A stretch of DNA of 64,000 nucleotides from DASRJW01 sp964567755. Lineage in GTDB: Bacteria; Krumholzibacteriota; Krumholzibacteriia; G020349025. Position numbers and translations under genes: made by a program. The DNA lies in contig CAZMNW010000037.1 of assembly GCA_964567755.1 (NCBI GenBank), positions 62,001 through 126,000 of the forward strand, read 5' to 3'. This document shows positions 15,253 through 23,218 of this stretch, piece after piece. Within the stretch, counting starts at the first letter, position 1. Every line of letters starts with the position of its first letter. The notes under the pieces are model-generated. The model had not been told where the DNA came from and searched no databases. It saw only the letters and a program-made list of their open reading frames with translations.

Positions 15253-18189
15253 TTGAAAATCGCGTGCGCGACACGGTTCTTCGCCCTGCTCTCTTTCGCC
15301 TTTCCGGGGTTCGTTCACGCTCAGTACGCCACGCTCGAGACCGAGGACTTGCGCCTCGTCTATCGCCGGCTACTCGACGCACCGATCGCACCGTACACGG
15401 CGAGGTGTTTCGAGAATTCGCTGCGCTACTACCGCAGCGTGTTCGATTACGAGCCGGACGAGAAGATCACGGTGCTGCTGCAGGACTGGTACGACTTCAA
15501 CAACGGCTCGGCCTTCGTGGCGCCGCGGAACACCATCATGGTGCAGGTCGCGCCGGCGAACATGGCGTACGAAACGCTTCCCAGCAACGAACGCATCAAT
15601 CACACCATGAACCACGAGGTGGCGCACATCGTGGCTCTCGAACGCCCCTCGGGGGGCGACCGTTTCTTCCGGCGTTTATTCGCCGGCAAAGTGGCAGCGA
15701 CGCCGGACCATCCCGAGACCATCCTCTACGGTTTCCTCACCCAGCCGCGACAGGCGGCGCCGCGCTGGTATCACGAAGGCATCGCCTCGTTCCTCGAGAC
15801 GTGGATGGCCGGTGGCATCGGCCGCGCCCAGAGCGCATACGACGAGATGGTGTTTCGCGCCATGGTCGCGGATTCGAGCTACTTCTACGACCCGTTGGGG
15901 CTCGAATCCGAAGCCACGAAGGTGGAGTTCCAGATGGGCGCGACCTCGTACCTCTACGGGACGCGCTTCCTGACCTACATGGCGTATGCCACGGCGCCCG
16001 AATCGTTGATCGTGTGGTCGGCGCGGGGCGACGGCAGCAAGCGCTACTACTCTTCGCAGTTCGAAAAAGTTTTTGGCATGCCGCTCGGCACCGCATGGCG
16101 GCAATGGGTGGACTGGGAGCGAAGCTTCCAGCAGGCCAATCTCGATTCGTTGCGACGCCAGCCGATGACGCCGTATCGCGACCTATCGCCGAAGGCGTTG
16201 GGCTCGGTGTCGCGTGCCTACTTGGACCCCGCGGCGCGCACGCTGTACGTGGGGCTCACCTATCCGGGCGTGCTCGGCCACATCGCCGCCATCTCGCTCG
16301 ACACCGGCGCCGTGGACAAGGTGTGCGACATCAAGGGGCCGGCGCTGCACTTCGTCACGTCGCTGGCCCGTGACCCGAAGACGGGGACGCTCTTCTACAC
16401 CGGCGACAACAACGAATGGCGTGATCTCTTCCGGGTCGATCCACGCACGGGAGATGCGAAGCGATTGATCAAAGACGCGCGCATCGGCGACCTGGTCTAC
16501 TGCCCCGCCGACAGCGCCCTCTGGGGTGTGCGGCACTTCAATGCCATTTCGACATTGGTCCGCATTCCGCCGCCCTACGACCGCTGGAACCAAGTGCACT
16601 CTTGGCCCTATGGACAGGACATCTACGATCTCGATCTGTCGCCCGATGGACGCTGGCTCGTGTTCTCTCGCGCCGAGATCAGCGGCCAGCATAGCTTACA
16701 ACGGCTCGAGCTCGCGGCGCTGCAGCGCGGTGAAACTGGGTCCGAGCGCCTGCACGATTTCGGTACCTCGTTGCCGGCGAACTTCGTGTTTTCTGCGGAC
16801 GGGCGCTTCCTGTTCGGCAGCTCTTACTACACTGGGGTGTCCAACATTTGGCGCTACGATTTCGCCGACAGCACGATGGTGCCGGTGACGAATTGCGAAA
16901 CCGGTTTCTTCCGGCCGCTGCCGCTCGGTGGCGATTCGCTGCTGGTCTTCCGCTACAGCGGCGACGGCTTCGTGCCGGCGCTCCTCGACGCCGAGCCGCT
17001 CACGGATATGAGCGCTGTCACGTTTCTCGGCGCGCGGGTGGCCGAGAAGCATCCGGTGGTCGAAAGCTGGAACGTGGGCTCGCCCGCCAAGATCGACCTC
17101 GACTCGCTCGGTGTGCGGGAAGGCGACTATCACAGCTTTGGCAGCATCGGGCTCGAGTCGGTGGTGCCGGTGGTCGAAGGCTACAAGGATTTTGGCGCGC
17201 TCGGCCTCAGCATGACCTTCTCCGATCCGGTGTTCCGCAACAGCGCCGACCTCACGCTTTCCGTGACGCCGACCACGGCGCTTCCTGCCGACGAGCGCGT
17301 GCATGCCAACGTCGGCTTCCGCCATCTCGGCTGGGAAGCGCGCTTCCAGTACAACGCCGCCGACTTCTACGATCTCTTCGGGCCGACGAAGACCAGTCGC
17401 AAGGGCACCTCTCTGGGGTTGGAGTACGAACGCTTGCTGATCTACGACAAGCCGAAAACCCTCGACCTGCGCGTAGCGCTCGCAGGCTACGCCGATCTCG
17501 AGCGGCTGCCGTACGCACAGAATGTCTTCGCCACGTCTTCGGAGCTGCTGACCGCCCGCATCGAGCTCAAGTACAAGAGCACGCGACGTTCGCTGGGTGC
17601 GGTCGACGACGAAAAGGGCACACTCTGGCAGCTCTGGCTCGGCAACAACACGGTGGAGAAGGCTTCGTTCAACGGCATCATGAGCAGCTTCGATTTCGGC
17701 TTCCCATTCCTCGTGCACCATTCGTCGCTGTGGCTGCGCAGCGCCGCCGGCTATTCTCCCGGGGATCGCGCCGACGAGTTCGCCAACTTCTATTTCGGCG
17801 GCTTCGGCAACAACTGGGTGGATCACGGCAACGAGAAGCGCTATCGCGAATTCGAGAGTTTTCCAGGCGCCGAGCTCAATGAGATCGCTGGCACCAACTA
17901 CGGCAAGTCGCTGCTCGAGTGGAACCTGCCGCCGTTGCGTTTCCAACGTCTCGGGACGCCGGGATTCTACGCCACCTGGTTGCGCACGGCGCTGTTCGGG
18001 GCCGGACTGGTGACCAACATGGACAGCGACAGTGCGCGACGCACGTTGGCGAGCCTCGGGGGACAGGTCGACGTGCAACTGATGCTGCTCTGCCGCCTGT
18101 CGATGATGGTGTCCGCCGGCTACGGCGTTGTTTTGGAAGCGGATCGCAGCCCGAGTGGCGAGTTCATGCTGTCGCTCAAGGTGCTGTGA
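15253..18189 (+). CDS. secreted zinc-protease/beta-propeller/barrel fusion protein
   Basis: A 978-residue protein with a signal peptide cleaved near HAQ (residues 22-24). Residues 30-290 form a gluzincin-like module: HEVAH at 121-125 provides zinc ligands and the catalytic Glu, and WYHEG supplies a third ligand at about E175. Residues about 290-600 hold TolB-like propeller blades (DLDLSPDGRWLVFSRAE, FVFSADGRFLFGSS, GTLFYTGDNNEWRDLFRVD). From about 640 to the end, alternating strands end in FMLSLKVL, a hydrophobic C-terminal strand typical of an outer-membrane barrel. Start is a TTG at 15253 after AGGGGGG. Substrate unknown. Confidence 0.8.
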   Translation: MKIACATRFFALLSFAFPGFVHAQYATLETEDLRLVYRRLLDAPIAPYTARCFENSLRYYRSVFDYEPDEKITVLLQDWYDFNNGSAFVAPRNTIMVQVAPANMAYETLPSNERINHTMNHEVAHIVALERPSGGDRFFRRLFAGKVAATPDHPETILYGFLTQPRQAAPRWYHEGIASFLETWMAGGIGRAQSAYDEMVFRAMVADSSYFYDPLGLESEATKVEFQMGATSYLYGTRFLTYMAYATAPESLIVWSARGDGSKRYYSSQFEKVFGMPLGTAWRQWVDWERSFQQANLDSLRRQPMTPYRDLSPKALGSVSRAYLDPAARTLYVGLTYPGVLGHIAAISLDTGAVDKVCDIKGPALHFVTSLARDPKTGTLFYTGDNNEWRDLFRVDPRTGDAKRLIKDARIGDLVYCPADSALWGVRHFNAISTLVRIPPPYDRWNQVHSWPYGQDIYDLDLSPDGRWLVFSRAEISGQHSLQRLELAALQRGETGSERLHDFGTSLPANFVFSADGRFLFGSSYYTGVSNIWRYDFADSTMVPVTNCETGFFRPLPLGGDSLLVFRYSGDGFVPALLDAEPLTDMSAVTFLGARVAEKHPVVESWNVGSPAKIDLDSLGVREGDYHSFGSIGLESVVPVVEGYKDFGALGLSMTFSDPVFRNSADLTLSVTPTTALPADERVHANVGFRHLGWEARFQYNAADFYDLFGPTKTSRKGTSLGLEYERLLIYDKPKTLDLRVALAGYADLERLPYAQNVFATSSELLTARIELKYKSTRRSLGAVDDEKGTLWQLWLGNNTVEKASFNGIMSSFDFGFPFLVHHSSLWLRSAAGYSPGDRADEFANFYFGGFGNNWVDHGNEKRYREFESFPGAELNEIAGTNYGKSLLEWNLPPLRFQRLGTPGFYATWLRTALFGAGLVTNMDSDSARRTLASLGGQVDVQLMLLCRLSMMVSAGYGVVLEADRSPSGEFMLSLKVL

Positions 18190-18289
18190 AATCTTCGCCG
18201 CCCTTCGCGACGAGCCCCTATACTGTGGAAACTGGCGGTCACTTGACGCCTGCGGTCCGAACCGCGAGTCACGCGGATGGGGAGCGGCG

Positions 18290-18700
18290 ATGGAGCAAGA
18301 GAAGCATTTTTCGCGCGATGTGGCCGCTCTCGAGACGATCTTCGCTTTCGTTTGCGAGTTTTTCTCGACCAGCGGCTTCGGCAACCATGACCCCTCGACG
18401 GTTCAATTGTTCATCGAGGAGATCTTCACCAACATGGTCAAATACAACAAGGAGGGGACTCAGGACATCGCCATCCGCTTGCGTCGCCATGGCGAGGTCG
18501 TAGAGATTCGGCTCATTGACTTCGGCGTGCAGCCGTTCGATTACTCGCAGGTACCTGCGGTGGATGCGGAGAATTTGCTGGCGCAGAAGAAGGTCGGCGG
18601 CTTGGGACTGCACCTGGTGAAGAAGATGGCGGACCGTTTCGCCTACGAACACCAGAACGGCAACAGCACGGTCACGATCGAGAAACGCCTCGGAGGCTGA
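18290..18700 (+). CDS. RsbW-like anti-sigma regulatory factor (HATPase)
   Basis: A 136-residue GHKL ATPase of the RsbW/SpoIIAB type. N-box FIEEIFTNMVKYN, G1-like LIDFGVQPFD, and G2 KVGGLGLHLVKKMAD are all present, so ATP binding and protein-serine kinase activity are plausible. ATG 18290 follows GGGGAG. The STAS partner starts 2 bases after its stop. In such switches the kinase phosphorylates the STAS protein and also binds a sigma factor or another output; neither a PP2C phosphatase nor a group 3 sigma factor is present in the window. Confidence 0.9.
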   Translation: MEQEKHFSRDVAALETIFAFVCEFFSTSGFGNHDPSTVQLFIEEIFTNMVKYNKEGTQDIAIRLRRHGEVVEIRLIDFGVQPFDYSQVPAVDAENLLAQKKVGGLGLHLVKKMADRFAYEHQNGNSTVTIEKRLGG

Positions 18701-18702
18701 GC

Positions 18703-18987
18703 ATGTTCGAGATTCAGGCAGGGGAGGGCAACGCGATCGTCATGACCGGCCGGCTCGATGCCGCCCAGGCCGCCAAGGCACTGCTGACTCTGGATGTGCT
18801 CGATCACTCCGTCGTCGCCGACATCGCCGGGCTCGATTACATCTCCAGCGCCGGCATCGGCGTGCTGGTGAAGACACACTTGAGGCTGCAAGCATCCGGG
18901 CACACGATGAAACTGACCAATGCACAGCCACGTGTGCGAGCCGTCTTCCACTATGCGGGGCTGGGGCAGCTTTTCGGCATCGAATGA
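18703..18987 (+). CDS. STAS anti-sigma factor antagonist
   Basis: A 94-residue STAS domain (AIVMTGRLDAAQA, IAGLDYISSAGIGVLV, HTMKLTNAQPRVRAVF). The SSAG loop provides the phosphoacceptor Ser. It starts 2 bases after the RsbW-like gene, so the two are translated together and are presumably cognate partners. The other STAS protein at 11568 shares the SSAG loop and might compete for the same kinase (inference). Confidence 0.9.
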   Translation: MFEIQAGEGNAIVMTGRLDAAQAAKALLTLDVLDHSVVADIAGLDYISSAGIGVLVKTHLRLQASGHTMKLTNAQPRVRAVFHYAGLGQLFGIE

Positions 18988-19039
18988 TCGCCCCGTTGGC
19001 CAACGCCAGGATCGCCCGTCCACGGCCGCGTACGATCGA

Positions 19040-20047
19040 CTAGGAACGCAGCATGTTCAGCTGCCAGAGGTCGCGGCTGCTGGTGCGTAGAAACGGCAGG
19101 ATCGCCAGCTTGCCGGTCTTGCCGATCGCCTTCTCCAGATAGCGCAGCTCCTGCAAATTCGCCGCCACCGAATCATCGATTGGCAGCACGATACCGGCAT
19201 CTCGCGCCATGAGCTGCGCCTTGGCGCGCATCGACAGCTCGAGATAAATCTGCAAGTAGCACAGGATGTCCGCGACCACTGCGGCCGGGAAGTGGCTGCG
19301 CAGTGTTTGCAGGTACGTACCAACGCGCGTCTGACGCACATCCTCGCTGGTAATCAGCTCGAGGATCTCGGCGTCGCTGTCGAATCCCGTTCCCAACCAG
19401 CTGCGCGTCGCGCGTTCACTCTGCTCGAACACCACGACCACCAGCAGCGGCAACGCCACCAGGAGAATGGCGGTCATCAGCATCGGGTGCAGGAGGAAGT
19501 GGTTGAAGAACGAATGCACGACCACGGCGAGTCCAAGACCCGGAAGGAACCAACGCAGTGACATCGAGGCATGCCGGTCGCTCAAGCTCTTGGACAGGGT
19601 CGCGAACATCGCCATGGTGGAGCCATGAATGACCGCGGTGCCGAAGCCCCGCACGACCCAGAGGAACAGGCTTGCCTCCTGGCGCATCTGGAAGTAGTAG
19701 AAAACGTTCTCGACCAACGCGAAGCCGGCACCCAGGGCGAAGCCCTGAATGGCGGCATCGATCACGAACCCGACACGCTGAGTGCGGATGAGAAACACAA
19801 TGTAGGCGGCCTTGATGCCTTCCTCGACCAGCGGTGCCAGGTAGCGCTGGAACAGGCGCGGCTCGATGGTAAAACCATCCAGGAGCCAGGTGTTGCAGCG
19901 CAGAGCCACTGCGGCGGCCAGGCATCCGACTGCGATCGTGCGCAGCACGGCGCGCAGTGGCACGAGCTTGAAGCTATCCATGAGGATCAGCAATGCCAGG
20001 AAGCAGAAGACCGGAATCACACTGAGCGGCAGCCCGAAGAAATGCAT
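19040..20047 (-). CDS. PrsW-family intramembrane metalloprotease
   Basis: A 335-residue polytopic membrane protein. PrsW signature residues are present: LVEEGIKA (paired Glu), FALVENVFYY (Glu-Asn), AVIHGSTMAMFA (His) and HSFFNHFLL (His), all in predicted membrane helices. PrsW in Bacillus cleaves an anti-sigma factor. The C-terminal cytosolic tail of about 120 residues is an extra helical region. GAGG lies 5 bases upstream of the start. Presence of a membrane anti-sigma factor 6 kb away makes regulated intramembrane proteolysis conceivable, but there is no direct link. Confidence 0.85.
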   Translation of the reverse strand: MHFFGLPLSVIPVFCFLALLILMDSFKLVPLRAVLRTIAVGCLAAAVALRCNTWLLDGFTIEPRLFQRYLAPLVEEGIKAAYIVFLIRTQRVGFVIDAAIQGFALGAGFALVENVFYYFQMRQEASLFLWVVRGFGTAVIHGSTMAMFATLSKSLSDRHASMSLRWFLPGLGLAVVVHSFFNHFLLHPMLMTAILLVALPLLVVVVFEQSERATRSWLGTGFDSDAEILELITSEDVRQTRVGTYLQTLRSHFPAAVVADILCYLQIYLELSMRAKAQLMARDAGIVLPIDDSVAANLQELRYLEKAIGKTGKLAILPFLRTSSRDLWQLNMLRS

Positions 20048-20068
20048 GGAGCCTCGTCGGGAAATGGG

Positions 20069-21052
20069 TCACGGAGCGAGCGACTGTAGCAGTTCCTCTG
20101 CGACCGGAAAAATCGGACGGATCCTGAGTGCCCGTTGCAGCGCGGCACGGCCTTGGGGGTCGCGGCCGGCTGCGACCTCGACGCGCGCCAAGGTCAGCAG
20201 GAAATCGGCGTTCTCGGGTTCGAGCTCTAGGGCGCGATCGGCGTGAGTGCGTGCCACATCCAGGTCATGCCGCATCGATGCGAGCGCGAACGCCAGATTG
20301 TTGTGTGCGGGCGCATAGTCCGGCCGGCGTTCGAGCGCGAGGCGATACTCTCGTGCCGCAGCTTGCATCTGGCCACGTTGGGCGTACTGATTGCCGAGGC
20401 CGACGCGGTAGCGGGCGTCGGCGGGGTTCGCCTGCACCGCGGCCGCGAAGGCTTGGGTGGCGAGGTCGTGTTCGCCGCGCTGGCGGTGATCGATGGCCAA
20501 TTCCTCGAACATGTAGGCGCGCGCATGCGGCGACCACTGGCTGGTGGCCGCGAGCGTGAGCTGCACGTGGGCCCTGGCGGCGCGCGGACTCGCATGGGTG
20601 AGCACCCACGGCAGACTGTGGTGCAGGCCGCACACGAGCACCCACATGACGAGGGTGCGCGACGCACCGCACTTGGCCACGGTCAGGATTCCCGTCCAAG
20701 CCAGCAGCACGAAGGCGAATGGCGCCAGGATGTCCCAGTCCCGCGGCGGACCGAGCTCGCGATCGAAAACCACGTTCGTGACCAGGCATCCGGCAGTGGC
20801 GAGGGCGAGGAAGCGCAACGCCGGCGCCATTCCGGCCGCGGCAGGCTGGCGGATGCAGAGCAGTGGGACGGCGAACAGAACCAATGGTGCGCTACGCAGG
20901 ATGTCGTTGGTCACCGCGAGCCAGTGCGAGAACGAAAAAAACTCGAATGCGTGGCGAGCGCTCGCGCCGGCAGCGTAGCTCTGGGTGTAGCGGCCGAGGC
21001 CGGCGGCGGTCGTTGTCACCAGCGAGCTTGGTGCACCGCCTGCAAGCCACAT
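20069..21052 (-). CDS. TPR membrane protein, C-terminal part of split gene
   Basis: A 327-residue frame starting MWLAGGAPSSLV, with several membrane helices (LRFLALATAGCLVTNVVF, FAFVLLAWTGILTVA) and then about four TPR units (DLATQAFAAAVQANPADARY, AAREYRLALERRPDYAPAH, THADRALELEPENADFL). Its ATG overlaps the stop of the upstream frame in TGATG, so it is either translationally coupled or the second half of one gene with a 1-base frameshift. The hydrophobic pattern is continuous across the junction, which favours a single ancestral membrane protein of the PMT/DUF2723-plus-TPR kind. Confidence 0.7.
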   Translation of the reverse strand: MWLAGGAPSSLVTTTAAGLGRYTQSYAAGASARHAFEFFSFSHWLAVTNDILRSAPLVLFAVPLLCIRQPAAAGMAPALRFLALATAGCLVTNVVFDRELGPPRDWDILAPFAFVLLAWTGILTVAKCGASRTLVMWVLVCGLHHSLPWVLTHASPRAARAHVQLTLAATSQWSPHARAYMFEELAIDHRQRGEHDLATQAFAAAVQANPADARYRVGLGNQYAQRGQMQAAAREYRLALERRPDYAPAHNNLAFALASMRHDLDVARTHADRALELEPENADFLLTLARVEVAAGRDPQGRAALQRALRIRPIFPVAEELLQSLAP

Positions 21053-21879
21053 CAGGATGGCGCGACGAGCGGGATGGCGAGGATGCCGCCGGCGGCCGCC
21101 AGCCGCTGGCCTCGCCGCCACGCAAACGTGGCGAACAACAGCACCGCCGGCACCAGGGCGACGAGCGCAAGGTGCAGCGGCAGGAGCGAACCGTAGGCCG
21201 CGAGACTGGCGAAGACTCCGACACCGGTTGGGTGCGCGCCTCCTGGGGCGAGGACGCGCGTGACGAGCGCCAGGTAGAAGAGAAGGCAGGCCGCCACCAT
21301 CGGGTAGTACTCGATGTGGCCGAAGAAAAGCTGCATGGCCCCCGAAGTCATGAGCAGTGCCGCTACGAGCCAGCGTTGACAGAGGTCCATTCCGAGATGG
21401 GCGCTCGTGCGCAGCAATGCATAGGTTCCCGCAACCCCACTGGCCACAGCGAGGAGCCCGAGACTCTGGGCGGCGTCCAGGCCCAAGGCACGACCTGCGG
21501 CGACGCATCTCCACGTGAGCTCCACACACAGCCGAGCATGCGCCACCGTTTCCGGCATCCCTTGGTCGCGGACGAGCAGCAAACCATCGCCAGAGAAGTG
21601 TGTGCGTTCGCGCAACAGCCAATAGAGGATGCCGGCCGCGACGGCGGCCAGAGCCGCGGCGCGCCGACCCGGGAAGGGGATCGGGCGCACGCGCCGGCTG
21701 AGGCCCGGCACCGCAATGCAGGCCGCGAGTGACGCGCCCAACCAGAGGACCGCACACCAGCGCGGCCACACCGCGAGCGCGGACAGCCCCCAGAGCGCGC
21801 CGGGGAAAACGAGTGCGATGCCGTGCAAAACGACGATCCCAATCGCGGTGGCTTGCAATCCGTGTTCGGTTCGTGACAT
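21052..21879 (-). CDS. polytopic membrane protein, N-terminal part of split gene
   Basis: A 275-residue frame with about seven hydrophobic helices (IGIVVLHGIALVFPGALWG, WCAVLWLGASLAACIAV, LALVALVPAVLLFATFAW). A loop has RTHFSGDGLLLVRD, and FFGHIEYYP is a membrane-loop motif also seen in polyprenol-dependent glycosyltransferase-like (GT-C) proteins. It ends abruptly at a TGA that overlaps the ATG of the downstream TPR frame. ATG 21879 is preferred; the frame is open to 21942. Probably a GT-C-like or related membrane protein together with the downstream part. Confidence 0.65.
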   Translation of the reverse strand: MSRTEHGLQATAIGIVVLHGIALVFPGALWGLSALAVWPRWCAVLWLGASLAACIAVPGLSRRVRPIPFPGRRAAALAAVAAGILYWLLRERTHFSGDGLLLVRDQGMPETVAHARLCVELTWRCVAAGRALGLDAAQSLGLLAVASGVAGTYALLRTSAHLGMDLCQRWLVAALLMTSGAMQLFFGHIEYYPMVAACLLFYLALVTRVLAPGGAHPTGVGVFASLAAYGSLLPLHLALVALVPAVLLFATFAWRRGQRLAAAGGILAIPLVAPS

Positions 21880-22052
21880 CACATGCACAGTATGCGTCAA
21901 TTTCGCTGTCGCGTTGGCGTCAAAAGACCCACCGCCAGGCACCGATTCATGCCGATTTTGAGTCCGCGTCGGGCTTCAGCTATGATGAGCGGCGTCCCCC
22001 ACTACGTGCGCTCGACATCACTTCGTCGAGGCATCACGAGGAGCATCGCATC

Positions 22053-22772
22053 ATGCGCGTTCGGCGAACGCTGCCGCAGCTTGGAATGTTGGCAGCTTTT
22101 CTCGCCCTCGGACTGGTGGGCTGCGAAACGGCCACGTCACCCGAGAGCGGTTTCGAGAAACCAAAACATGTCGATCCGGCACCGCCATCCACGCCCGACC
22201 CGGCACACGGCAACAGCCACGGCCAGGGCCGGGGCGAACGGCCGGAGAGGCCGCTGCGCGGCACTTTCAAGGACTTCGAGCCCGTGTGGGTGGTGAGCCA
22301 TCTCCACGAGCGAATCTGCAACGGACTGGTCGCGGGTGCAGAGGTGCAAAGCGTCGGTAACGTGTCGCATCTGGGCCGCACACAGGTGCGCGCGTCGGCG
22401 GCGTGGGACTGGAGCCAGCCGGCGCCGGGCGTGTACTCGCCGGATGGCCCGGTGACCGTGTTCTCCGCCAGCATTGTCTCCGCCTATCCGCACGCGTTCT
22501 GCAGTCAGCCGGCAAGCGCTGCGGGTCGTGTCACCCTCGTCGCGGCCAATGGCGACGAAGTGCACGGGGTCGTGACGGGAGGCGAGGTGTACGAGCTCGC
22601 ATTCGATCACCCGGGCGATGGGCAAGAGCAGTTCATGGAAGTGCGCATCGAGGGTGGCACCGGGCGCTTCGACGACGCGAGTGGCGACATGGTGCTCCAC
22701 AGCATCTTCAATCTCGTGGACATGGAGATCGTGGTGAGCAACATCATGCCGGGTGCCAAGATTCGCTACTGA
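22053..22772 (+). CDS. lipoprotein of unknown function
   Basis: A 239-residue lipoprotein: signal with lipobox LVGC, then a Pro/His/Gly-rich linker (DPAPPSTPDPAHGNSHGQGR) and a beta-rich domain with GGTGRFDDASGDMVLH, a motif seen in proteins that test for variation around a lipocalin-like or allene-oxide-cyclase-like barrel (GGTGRFxxAsG). GAGGAG lies 9 bases before the ATG. Divergent from the TPR membrane gene. No function assigned. Confidence 0.75.
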   Translation: MRVRRTLPQLGMLAAFLALGLVGCETATSPESGFEKPKHVDPAPPSTPDPAHGNSHGQGRGERPERPLRGTFKDFEPVWVVSHLHERICNGLVAGAEVQSVGNVSHLGRTQVRASAAWDWSQPAPGVYSPDGPVTVFSASIVSAYPHAFCSQPASAAGRVTLVAANGDEVHGVVTGGEVYELAFDHPGDGQEQFMEVRIEGGTGRFDDASGDMVLHSIFNLVDMEIVVSNIMPGAKIRY

Positions 22773-22860
22773 TCGCAGCAGCGAATGCGAGTGGGCGCGG
22801 AGGAAAATCGGGCCATCCGTGCAACTGTGCGCGCTCGCGACGACATGCTCCTCACCGCAT

Positions 22861-22897
22861 CGAGCCACGCCTTTCGGGGCGTGGCTCGCGTGTTTTT
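22861..22897 (+). terminator. intrinsic terminator after the lipoprotein gene
   Basis: An 11-bp stem (CGAGCCACGCC at 22861-22871, complement at 22878-22888) followed by TGTTTTT. It separates the lipoprotein gene from the tRNA-Ala/SRP RNA promoter. Confidence 0.85.
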
Positions 22898-22915
22898 GGT
22901 ACGCCGGGACGGCGG

Positions 22916-22944
22916 TTGACAGGGTGGGGAGGCGATGCTAGAAC
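22916..22944 (+). promoter_or_regulatory. promoter of tRNA-Ala / SRP RNA
   Basis: Consensus -35 TTGACA at 22916-22921 and TAGAAC at 22939-22944 with 17 bases between them, about 20 bases before the tRNA 5' end. Confidence 0.75.
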
Positions 22945-22963
22945 TTGCCACCGGGTCAGTTAT

Positions 22964-23039
22964 GGGGATGTAGCTCAGTTGGAAGAGCACCACGTTCGCA
23001 ACGTGGGGGTCGAGGGTTCGAATCCCTTCATCTCCACCA
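22964..23039 (+). tRNA. tRNA-Ala(CGC)
   Basis: Acceptor GGGGATG/CATCTCC contains the G3-U70 identity pair of alanine tRNAs. Anticodon stem CCACG/CGTGG, loop TTCGCAA with anticodon CGC at 22997-22999, discriminator A and an encoded CCA. Reads GCG, a frequent codon in this GC-rich genome. Confidence 0.95.
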
Positions 23040-23082
23040 CATGCAGCGGGCCGGGGCCAAGGCCGCCACGAAATCCGCGAAG

Positions 23083-23193
23083 GCTGGAATCAGGTCCCAC
23101 GCAACGGGAAATTCCGAACTCCGTCAGGACCGGAAGGTAGCAGCGGTAAGGGAGCCTTCTCGGGTGCGCTGGTCAACCTGATTCTGGCTTTTT
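23083..23193 (+). ncRNA. ffs: signal recognition particle RNA (4.5S-type)
   Basis: The conserved domain IV core is visible: GTCAGGACCGGAAGGTAGCAGC, with the GGAA tetraloop and asymmetric loop, starts at about 23124. The 5' end GCTGGAATCAGGT (from 23083) pairs over 13 bases, with two wobbles, with ACCTGATTCTGGC at the 3' end (to 23188), and a run of five T follows to 23193. This is the compact bacterial SRP RNA without an Alu domain. It sits directly before dnaX-ybaB-recR, an arrangement common in bacteria, and probably shares the promoter of tRNA-Ala. Confidence 0.93.
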
Positions 23194-23218
23194 CGGGGCG
23201 TGTCGCGCGGGGGTGACG

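Noticed and set aside
16696..18384. 562-codon minus-strand frame
   Set aside because: Antisense of the protease-propeller-barrel gene; no start signal or domain.
21050..21054. TGA at the split TPR gene read as selenocysteine (since selA is present)
   Set aside because: Reading through the TGA in the same frame does not continue the conserved protein; the continuation is in another frame.
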